NCBI GenBank assembly: GCA_022394755.1
Contig: JAGFCA010000018.1
Coordinates: 62,001-126,000 of the forward strand
DNA length: 64,000 nucleotides
Source: Candidatus Poribacteria bacterium
GTDB lineage: Bacteria > Poribacteria > WGA-4E > WGA-3G
Direction of reading: 5' to 3'
The position numbers and the translations under genes are program-made. The notes under the pieces are model-generated. The model worked only from the letters and a program-made list of their open reading frames with translations, was not told the DNA's origin and made no database searches. Shown here in pieces: positions 56,786 through 64,000 of this stretch; the stretch's first letter is position 1; every line of letters begins with the position of its first letter.

Positions 56786-59700
56786 CTCACGTAGGAATCG
56801 TGCAGTATGGGATTCATTCACCTTAGCGACCTCTTCCGGTGTACCCATTCCTACAAGATGTCCTCCTTCATCACTCCCTTCTGGACCTAAATCTATGACC
56901 CAATCAGCAGATTTTATGACATCAATGTTATGTTCAATAGCGACGATAGTGTTTCCCGCGTCAACGAGTTTATTGATAACATTGAGTAGTTTTTGTACAT
57001 CATCAAAGTGTAGGCCAGTAGTTGGTTCATCCATAATATATAGAGTTGTTCCGGTTTGGCGTCGTGCTAATTCTTTAGCAAGTTTAACCCTTTGTGCTTC
57101 CCCACCTGATAATGTAGTAGCTGCTTGTCCCAATTGTATATAGTCTAATCCGACATCAGCCAATGTTTGCAAAGGACGCTTAATTCTGTCGATATTATTA
57201 AATATTTCAAGTGCTTCTAAAACAGTCATTTGTAGGATTTCAGCGATATTTTTTCCTTTGTATTTTACCTCAAGAGTTTCAGAATTATAACCTGTACTGT
57301 TACAGGAATCACATGGTATCCATACATCCGGCAGGAAGTGCATTTCCACTCTATTAAACCGCTGCCCGTCACATACCTCACACTGTCCGTATGAGAGATT
57401 AAAGCTGAATCTACCCCTATTGAATCCTCGTAGTTTTGCATCTGGTAGTTCAGCGAACATTTCACGTATTTTTGTAAATAAGTCGGTATATGTAGCAGGA
57501 TTTGACCTTGGTGTTTCACCTATCGGTTTTTGATCGATATGAATTATTCTATCAATAGGCGTAATTCCTTGGACTTTATCATATTTTGCTCCACTGACTT
57601 TATTATCAGAATTATTATTATTTTTTTTAATAGATTTTCGAGCTTCTAATGCGGGTCTAAGTGTTCCCTCAATAAGAGAACTTTTTCCACATCCAGATAC
57701 CCCGGTAACACATGTAAGAGTTCCGTAAGGAATTTTTATATTAATGTTTTTTAGGTTATTTGTTTCAGCACCGAGTAACCTTAACCATTTACCAGAACCT
57801 TTGCGGCGAAGAACCGGAACAGGTATTTGCATTTCATGTGATAAGTATGCTTGAGTAAGTCCTTTAGTATCAAGTTTTTCTTTTGAATTTCGATCTGTAT
57901 CATCTGTAGTATCGGATGGCATTTCTATTGTTGATTGGTCAGTGAAATTACGCGGTGAACCTATTGCGATAATCTCTCCACCCTGTTTACCTGCTTTTGG
58001 ACCGAAGTCAATTATATGATCAGATGCGAGAATAGTATCTCTATCATGTTCAACAACAAGGACACTATTCCCAATATCGCGTAAATCTTTCATAGCATCA
58101 ATCAATCTTTCCTGATCCCTTGGATGTAGACCGATACTTGGTTCATCAAGGATATAAGTCACCCCGGTTAGTCCTGTTCCAAGTTGGCTTGCCAAGCGAA
58201 TTCTACGTATTTCTCCACCTGATAATGTTGGTGCGGGTCTATCTAAACCAAGATAACCCAGACCAATATCCTGAAGGAATTTGAGTCGAAACTGTATTTG
58301 TCGTAGTAATTGTGCTTCGAATTCAGGAGACGTATGTGACTGAAGCGTAGGGTGTGTGACTCTGGAAGTAGCCACATCTCTAACTTTAGATTTTGCTTCT
58401 TTTGCCTCTTTTGCCCCAGCACTTGTAGCCAGATGTGTTTCAATAGAAAATACACGTGATGAGAAGAAATCGTTAATATCAGAAATAGACATAGCCATTA
58501 ACTCAGCAATAGTCTTTTCAGAGAATTGTACGAATCGGGGAAATTCGTTAAGGCGTGTACCATTACAAGATAGGCAGATTTCGTGTTCATTTTGTAAGGA
58601 TCTACCGATACCTTCACAATTACTACATGCCCCCAACCTATTATTAAAAGAAAAATGTCGTGGAGTTAGTTGTGGAAAATTTTGTCCACAACTTGAACAC
58701 ATTGCATGTTCACTGAAGAAAATACGGTCTGGGTTTTTCTCATTGCTTTTATCCTCAATAATCACAAACCCTTCACTTTCTTGTAATGCTAATTCAATTG
58801 CTTCAGTCAAACGACTTTTTTCTTCTTCGATTATCTGTATACGGTCAATAACGAGAAAAACTTCGTGCTTCCGTCGTTTTTTAATATCTGGAGTTTCGTC
58901 AAGTCGAAATATTTCTCCATCAATTTGTACTCGAGCGTATCCGATTTTTTGTAATCTTTTGAAAGCATCTACATAATCCTCGTTCCCTTTCAAACCAGGT
59001 GTGCGTATTTCTGCAATTGCCACTTCATAACCTTGGCTTTCATTCATGAAGTTTGTTAATGGTGAAAGTATATCAATTCTTTTGTTATTATGTTGTGTAA
59101 AGACTTGATCAACAATCTGTTGTGCAGATTGTGGTCGTACTTCAACATTGCAATTAGGACAGTGGGGTTGTCCCCATCTTGCATATAGCGTGCGTAGTCC
59201 ATCGTGTATTTCAGTAATTGTAGCTACAGTAGATCTTGGGTTCTGGCTTGGACTTGAATGTGTAATAGCAATAGCAGGTGACAGTCCATCAATTTTTGCT
59301 ACTTTTGGTTTCTCCATAGTCCCAATAAATTGTCGTGCATAAGCACTAAGTGTTTCAATATACCTTCTCTGTCCTTCAGCGTAAATAGTATCAAGAGCCA
59401 ATGATGTTTTACCAGATCCACTGACACCGGTTAAAGCAGTTAACTTTTTATGAGGAATCTCAATATCAATCTTTTTAAGGTTATTTTCCTCAGCACCTCG
59501 AACCAAAATAGATTTATTTAGCTCTGTGTTTGATTCATTTATTTCAGATTGTGTATTATCTCCATTTTCATTGATAGTTGGAATTTGATCGGATGATTTC
59601 AAAAGGTCAAATTCTCCGTTAAGAGCACGTCCTGTATATGAATCAGGATTTTTCTGAACTTCTTCAGGTGTTCCAACAGTGACTATATTACCACCACTTT

Positions 59701-62479
59701 CTCCACCTTCTGGACCTAAATCAATCAGATAGTCAGATGAGTTAATGACTTCCATATTATGTTCAACAACAACGACAGTATTTCCTTCATCAACTAACCG
59801 ATGTAGAATTGTTAGTAATTTATTTACATCATCAAAATGTAATCCAGTGGTAGGTTCATCAAGTATATAAAGAGTTTTTCCAGTGCTTTTTTTCGATAAT
59901 TCCTTTGCTAATTTAATCCTTTGTGCTTCTCCACCAGAAAGAGTTGGGGCAGGTTGTCCGAGTTTAATGTAATACAGACCAACATCGTGCAATAGTTGTA
60001 AACCTTTAGCGATTTTTGGTAGGTCAGAGAAATGGTTTAAGGCAGTGTCAATATCCATCTCGAGGACTTCAGAGATATTCTTATCTTTGAATTTAATGGC
60101 AAGAGTTTCGATATTATACCGTTTTCCATTACAGACATCACACTCAATCCATACATCAGCGAGTAATCCCATATCAACTTTCTTTGCGCCATTTCCAACA
60201 CATGCCTCACATCTACCTCCAGGAACATTAAAGCTAAACCGTCCAGGCTTATATCCACGAAGTTTAGCATCTGGTAGATCTTTATAGAAAGATCGGATAT
60301 TATCAAAAATCTTTGTGTAAGTAGCGGGATTTGAACGAGGTGTTCGACCGATTGGTGCCATATCAATGTTGATGATTTTGTCAATGACATCAGTAATTGG
60401 CACAACTTCGTCATCAATTAATCCATGAATCTGATCGTAATCACCCGGAACAGTTTTTGCCTTCATCAAATCTCGTGCGAGTGCATTATAGAGGATTTCA
60501 TGTATAAGTGAACTTTTACCAGAGCCACTGACCCCTGTTACACAACAGAGAGTACCAACAGGAATTTTAGGATTAATTTCTTTTAGGTTATTTTGTCTTG
60601 CATTACATATTTGTACCCATTTTTCACCTGTTGGTCTTCGTGCATCGGGTTGTACAATTTTCTTATCTCCACGGAGATATTGTATAGTGAGTGAATCGTT
60701 ATCCTCAATCAAATCGGCAGGTGTTCCCATTCCTGTAATTTGTCCACCTTTAATACCTGCACCAGGACCGAAATCAACCAACCAATCAGCAACTAACATA
60801 GTGGCTTCATCGTGTTCAACCACAATAACCGTATTCCCTTGATTTCGAAGATTTAATAGAGTTTTTAGTAATCCTGCATGATCCCTTGGATGTAAACCGA
60901 TACTTGGTTCATCAAGAACGTAGGTTACATCTCTTAATCCAGCACCGACTTGACTTGCCAGACGAATTCGTTGTGCTTCACCCCCCGATAAGGTTGGTGC
61001 GGACCGAGATAAAGTAAGATATCCTAACCCTACATCTAATAAAAAACCGAGTCGTCCTCTAATTTCTTTTAACAATTCAATAGCAATAAAAGCTTCTCGT
61101 TCAGGTAATTCAACAGTTTCAAAGAATTCTGAAGCCTTATGAATAGACATGTCAAGAACTTCAGTAAGATCTAATCCGTCAATAGTCACAGCTTTAACCC
61201 CATTTTTGAGTCGTGATCCATTACATTCACGGCATGGCATCTTTACAAAATAGTCTGGACTATCGTCACTATCATCTTCAATATCTAATTGCTGACATCT
61301 TCTTTCTTCAGTAGGTATTATGCCTTGAAAGCGTCCTTGAAATTTCCGTTCCGTTTTATTTTTTTCCATCTTATGGAAAGTTAGTATGGTGTCCCCGGTT
61401 CCATATAGAATTGCATGCTTTTGTTCAGGAGTAAGATCTATCCATGGTGTATTCAGATTAAAATCCAAGTGTTTTGCGAGAGTTTTCGCAATCATTTTCT
61501 CATTTTCATTTGGCTTTTCCCAAGATGCTATAGCCCCATTTAAGATTGGAAGTGACTCATCACGGATAATTAGTTTTGGTGAAATAGCCATTTGCATTCC
61601 TAATCCACGACACTGTTCACACATACCATAAGGACTGTTGTAAGAAAAATGACGAGGTTCAGGAATATCGTAACTGATTTGACAATTAGTACATGCATAT
61701 TGTCTACTAAAAAGAAGATCTTCACCATCAGAAGCAGATTTGTTAACGTTCTTATCTGATGAAACTACATTAACAATTATACTATCATCACCGATTGAAA
61801 GTGCAGTTTCAACGGCTTCAGCTACACGGCTGTGAACGTCGTCTTTGATGATAATCCTATCAACAACGAGATCAATATTATGCGTTTGATTTGGATTTAG
61901 AGCGATGTCAGAATTGATTTCATGCACTTCACCGTCAATACGAGCACGGACAAAGCCAAGTTTTCGTGCATTTGATAATTCTCTACGATATTCTCCGCGT
62001 CTTCCTTTCACGATAGGAGCCAAAATCATTAGTCGTGTGCGAGGAGGGAAGGTAAGGATGTGTTCTACGATATCAGCGATAGTTTGTGAACCTACAGATT
62101 GTCCACATTCAAGACAGTTAAACTGTCCTGCCCGTGCAAAGAGAACTCGGAGATAATCATAGATTTCAGTAACAGTGGCAACAGTAGAACGTGGATTATG
62201 TCCTGTTGAACCTTGGTCAATTGCGATGGATGGTGATAAACCAACAATTTTATCAACTTCTGCTTTACCGAGTTGCCCCAAAAATTGTCGTGCATATGCA
62301 GAAAGGGATTCTATATATCGTCGTTGTCCTTCAGCATAGACTGTATCAATTGCCAAGGAGGATTTACCAGACCCACTTACACCAGTGAATACAATCAACT
62401 TGTTCTTTGGTAATTGTATATCTATATTCTTTAGATTATGTTCTCGTGCCCCATGTATGTCAATTGAGGATTCTGCCAT
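56777..62479 (-). CDS. uvrA: Double-length UvrA (two fused UvrA units)
   Basis: This 1900-residue protein is two UvrA copies in tandem, joined by a polar linker (about 955-988). UvrA scans DNA for damage and loads UvrB. Each half holds two ABC sites: GVSGSGKSSL and GVSGSGKSSL in the first, GVSGSGKTSL and GVSGCGKSSL in the second. Signatures (LSGGEAQRIRLA or variants; LSGGEIRRIRLA in one) and DEPSIGLHPRD and DEPTTGLHFDD loops are intact at all four. CxxC zinc knuckles occur in both halves. A usual UvrA is about 950 residues. Chlamydia species also have a double-length UvrA, from general knowledge. Neighbouring era is 117 bases upstream. Confidence 0.92.
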   Translation of the reverse strand: MAESSIDIHGAREHNLKNIDIQLPKNKLIVFTGVSGSGKSSLAIDTVYAEGQRRYIESLSAYARQFLGQLGKAEVDKIVGLSPSIAIDQGSTGHNPRSTVATVTEIYDYLRVLFARAGQFNCLECGQSVGSQTIADIVEHILTFPPRTRLMILAPIVKGRRGEYRRELSNARKLGFVRARIDGEVHEINSDIALNPNQTHNIDLVVDRIIIKDDVHSRVAEAVETALSIGDDSIIVNVVSSDKNVNKSASDGEDLLFSRQYACTNCQISYDIPEPRHFSYNSPYGMCEQCRGLGMQMAISPKLIIRDESLPILNGAIASWEKPNENEKMIAKTLAKHLDFNLNTPWIDLTPEQKHAILYGTGDTILTFHKMEKNKTERKFQGRFQGIIPTEERRCQQLDIEDDSDDSPDYFVKMPCRECNGSRLKNGVKAVTIDGLDLTEVLDMSIHKASEFFETVELPEREAFIAIELLKEIRGRLGFLLDVGLGYLTLSRSAPTLSGGEAQRIRLASQVGAGLRDVTYVLDEPSIGLHPRDHAGLLKTLLNLRNQGNTVIVVEHDEATMLVADWLVDFGPGAGIKGGQITGMGTPADLIEDNDSLTIQYLRGDKKIVQPDARRPTGEKWVQICNARQNNLKEINPKIPVGTLCCVTGVSGSGKSSLIHEILYNALARDLMKAKTVPGDYDQIHGLIDDEVVPITDVIDKIINIDMAPIGRTPRSNPATYTKIFDNIRSFYKDLPDAKLRGYKPGRFSFNVPGGRCEACVGNGAKKVDMGLLADVWIECDVCNGKRYNIETLAIKFKDKNISEVLEMDIDTALNHFSDLPKIAKGLQLLHDVGLYYIKLGQPAPTLSGGEAQRIKLAKELSKKSTGKTLYILDEPTTGLHFDDVNKLLTILHRLVDEGNTVVVVEHNMEVINSSDYLIDLGPEGGESGGNIVTVGTPEEVQKNPDSYTGRALNGEFDLLKSSDQIPTINENGDNTQSEINESNTELNKSILVRGAEENNLKKIDIEIPHKKLTALTGVSGSGKTSLALDTIYAEGQRRYIETLSAYARQFIGTMEKPKVAKIDGLSPAIAITHSSPSQNPRSTVATITEIHDGLRTLYARWGQPHCPNCNVEVRPQSAQQIVDQVFTQHNNKRIDILSPLTNFMNESQGYEVAIAEIRTPGLKGNEDYVDAFKRLQKIGYARVQIDGEIFRLDETPDIKKRRKHEVFLVIDRIQIIEEEKSRLTEAIELALQESEGFVIIEDKSNEKNPDRIFFSEHAMCSSCGQNFPQLTPRHFSFNNRLGACSNCEGIGRSLQNEHEICLSCNGTRLNEFPRFVQFSEKTIAELMAMSISDINDFFSSRVFSIETHLATSAGAKEAKEAKSKVRDVATSRVTHPTLQSHTSPEFEAQLLRQIQFRLKFLQDIGLGYLGLDRPAPTLSGGEIRRIRLASQLGTGLTGVTYILDEPSIGLHPRDQERLIDAMKDLRDIGNSVLVVEHDRDTILASDHIIDFGPKAGKQGGEIIAIGSPRNFTDQSTIEMPSDTTDDTDRNSKEKLDTKGLTQAYLSHEMQIPVPVLRRKGSGKWLRLLGAETNNLKNINIKIPYGTLTCVTGVSGCGKSSLIEGTLRPALEARKSIKKNNNNSDNKVSGAKYDKVQGITPIDRIIHIDQKPIGETPRSNPATYTDLFTKIREMFAELPDAKLRGFNRGRFSFNLSYGQCEVCDGQRFNRVEMHFLPDVWIPCDSCNSTGYNSETLEVKYKGKNIAEILQMTVLEALEIFNNIDRIKRPLQTLADVGLDYIQLGQAATTLSGGEAQRVKLAKELARRQTGTTLYIMDEPTTGLHFDDVQKLLNVINKLVDAGNTIVAIEHNIDVIKSADWVIDLGPEGSDEGGHLVGMGTPEEVAKVNESHTARFLREVL

Positions 62480-62596
62480 TCCATAGTCCTTATATTGTTC
62501 CAGTTATTGACAGTTTAAAATTACGGTTAAATGGTGGAATTTTTTAGGAGAAGATGTGTATAGACTAAGTGGGTGAAATTAAAAAAATAGTGTATT

Positions 62597-63562
62597 CTAT
62601 AAGTCTAAGAAACCCCCTAATTCTCTCAGTTGAATAATGTCTCTCCGCCAATCAGCCTTGACAGTGACATATAACTCCAGGAATACGGGAGAGTCCAAGA
62701 ATTTCTCTATATCATGACGTGCTAATTCTCCAACACGTTTAATTTGCTTTCCGCCTTTACCGATAATAATCTGTTTCTGAGTTTGTTTTTCTGTATATAC
62801 GATAGCTCTAATGTATATAATCTCGTCAGTATTTCGTCGAGTTCTTTTTTCGAATTCTTCTACAACAACAGCGGTGGCATAGGGAACTTCTCTTTGTGTA
62901 ATTAGCATGATTTTCTCTCTGACAGTTTCAGAGATGAAAAATCGTTCAGGGAGATCACTGAGTTGGTCTTCGGGAAAATATAGTGGACCGGGAGGAAGAT
63001 ATGGTGTAATTTGTTCCAAGAGTTCTTTGACACCATCTTTTTTCAGAGCGGAAATTGGTATCATTGCATCAAAATCAAATTTATTACTATACTCCTCAAA
63101 AAGAGGTAATAGTTTTGGTTTTTCGACCAGGTCGACCTTATTAAGTACAAGAATAGTCTTTGTACGTTTTCGTCCGCTAAGTTGCTCAATCACCATATTT
63201 TGAATATCTGTGTTTGGATGTGCTACATCAATAACAAATAGTACGACATCAGCATCTCTTAATGCCCCGTAGGCAGTTCTCACCATCTCAGATTGTAAAC
63301 GGTATTTTGGATCCATCAAACCAGGAGTATCTACAAAAACCATTTGATGTGAGTCTGTAGTTAGAATTCCACGAATTTGGTTTCGGGTTGTTTGTGGCTT
63401 TGGCGTAACGATAGCCAACTTTTGTCCTAAGATAGTATTTAAGAGAGTGGATTTACCCACATTTGGAGCACCGATAATACTAACATAACCGGATCTGAAT
63501 TGATCATCTTCAGATCCGGTCTCGTTTTTTTGAAGTATGTCATCAGACATATTGTTATTCAA
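62597..63562 (-). CDS. era: GTPase Era
   Basis: This 321-residue protein is an essential GTPase for 16S rRNA and 30S maturation. It has G1 GAPNVGKST (31-39), an effector TPKPQTTRNQI, G3 DTPGLMDP and G4 NKVD. The C-terminal KH domain includes IIIGKGGKQIKRVGELAR. An acidic, polar N-terminal extension of about 25 residues precedes the G domain. It lies 16 bases after the Gfo/Idh gene and upstream of uvrA. Confidence 0.95.
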   Translation of the reverse strand: MNNNMSDDILQKNETGSEDDQFRSGYVSIIGAPNVGKSTLLNTILGQKLAIVTPKPQTTRNQIRGILTTDSHQMVFVDTPGLMDPKYRLQSEMVRTAYGALRDADVVLFVIDVAHPNTDIQNMVIEQLSGRKRTKTILVLNKVDLVEKPKLLPLFEEYSNKFDFDAMIPISALKKDGVKELLEQITPYLPPGPLYFPEDQLSDLPERFFISETVREKIMLITQREVPYATAVVVEEFEKRTRRNTDEIIYIRAIVYTEKQTQKQIIIGKGGKQIKRVGELARHDIEKFLDSPVFLELYVTVKADWRRDIIQLRELGGFLDL

Positions 63563-63578
63563 TGTAATTAATTCCTAT

Positions 63579-64000
63579 TTACCTTTTAGGCTTTGCTGGA
63601 GTTTTGGATTCTGCAGATTCATAAATTAGGTCCATAAGTTCAGACTGAATTATGCCGTTCATCGGATTCGTCCTTGGATCTGCTTTCCCTAAAATTGCAT
63701 CAATGAAGTTGTCATCAGGACTACCTGCAGACATATCAGGTGAAATTGGTGGCGGATCTAATGCTTCTCCACCTTTCCAAACCCGGATCCATCCACCACC
63801 CCAACCGTCAACTTCAATTCTACCATTGTCAAAAATCAATGCCATGTGTGTTCCACCAGGACTTGGACAATTTCCACTTACAACCATTGAAGCCAAGACA
63901 CCATTTTCAAACTTTACATTGATGGAGGAGTTGATGTCTACTTCAGTATCCATATTGTCAGTATATGCATAAACTTCTTCTACTTTTGCTTCAACCGTCC
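63579..64000 (-). CDS. Gfo/Idh/MocA-type oxidoreductase C-terminus (truncated by window edge)
   Basis: The frame is open through the window edge: upstream of the internal Met at 63953 it continues as TVEAKVEEVYAYTDN. The visible 140 or so residues contain SSINVKFENGVLASMVVSGN and GRIEVDGWGGGWIRVW. This is the C-terminal beta-sheet domain of Gfo/Idh/MocA enzymes. The N-terminal Rossmann part lies outside. The gene ends 16 bases before era on the same strand. Confidence 0.7.
   Translation of the reverse strand, partial: TVEAKVEEVYAYTDNMDTEVDINSSINVKFENGVLASMVVSGNCPSPGGTHMALIFDNGRIEVDGWGGGWIRVWKGGEALDPPPISPDMSAGSPDDNFIDAILGKADPRTNPMNGIIQSELMDLIYESAESKTPAKPKR

Noticed and set aside
56682..57143. 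153-residue plus-strand frame over the uvrA end
   Set aside because: Antisense shadow of the conserved UvrA C-terminus.
58356..58976. 206-residue plus-strand frame inside uvrA
   Set aside because: Antisense of conserved UvrA zinc-finger and insertion sequence; no independent evidence.

Overview
The window is AT-rich (roughly one third G+C by eye) bacterial DNA with a Gram-negative envelope: lipoproteins, outer-membrane barrels, UppS and SppA. The gene set resembles Candidatus Poribacteria or a close relative. The pointers are three phytanoyl-CoA-dioxygenase-family proteins beside a sarcosine-oxidase-like flavoprotein and a creatininase-family protein, a DUF6784/6785-type membrane protein, large secreted lamin-tail, LamG and dockerin proteins, and a relic of a C-terminal module containing an NYxNPF motif. 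The phylum is inferred from family content; there is no rRNA in the window. I saw no tRNA, rRNA or CRISPR array.

Layout. 1-1839 is non-coding, repeat-rich DNA. 1840-9836 is a nine-gene plus-strand operon: two small single-span coiled-coil proteins, a LolA-like carrier, a small envelope protein, an FG-GAP lipoprotein, two FtsX/MacB-type permeases, a LolD-type ATPase and an outer-membrane barrel. It reads as an ABC-powered inner-to-outer-membrane trafficking machine. 10004-10720 is a cation efflux gene with an operator-like upstream region. 10842-11305 holds a minus-strand structured RNA/terminator array directly behind a decayed C-terminal-domain pseudogene. 11951-13045 is a sigma-54-activator-like AAA+ gene broken by one in-frame TAA. 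13595-15664 is a glycogen branching enzyme. 15780-19759 is a minus-strand block (uppS, holin-like protein, sugar isomerase, rsgA, lipoprotein). 20289-24967 holds a DUF6784/6785 membrane protein convergent with a P-type ATPase that has lost its catalytic motifs. 25027-27136 is an aminotransferase and thrB. 27364-30967 holds a Ycf48-like protein, an FN3/FlgD-Ig secreted protein and a PorV/PorQ-like barrel. 31366-34424 is sppA (with a barrel-like N-terminal extension) and pcm.

34425-37400 is a second repeat-rich gap. Its elements match those of 1-1665 in inverted order. 37415-38534 is a decayed IS701/IS4-like transposase that abuts an IS1-type transposase fragment. 38827-44352 holds two lamin-tail-domain surface proteins that share a C-terminal module. 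44478-52485 is a catabolic and housekeeping block (three PhyH proteins, queF, Gfo/Idh, SolA-like oxidase, creatininase, a zinc-ribbon protein and a J-domain protein). 52819-56652 is a large metalloprotease-LamG-dockerin protein. 56777-62479 is a double-length UvrA with four ATPase sites, followed by era and a truncated Gfo/Idh gene at the window edge.

Most candidate novelty is in the trafficking operon, the degenerate P-type ATPase, the structured RNA array, and the two mirrored non-coding regions.
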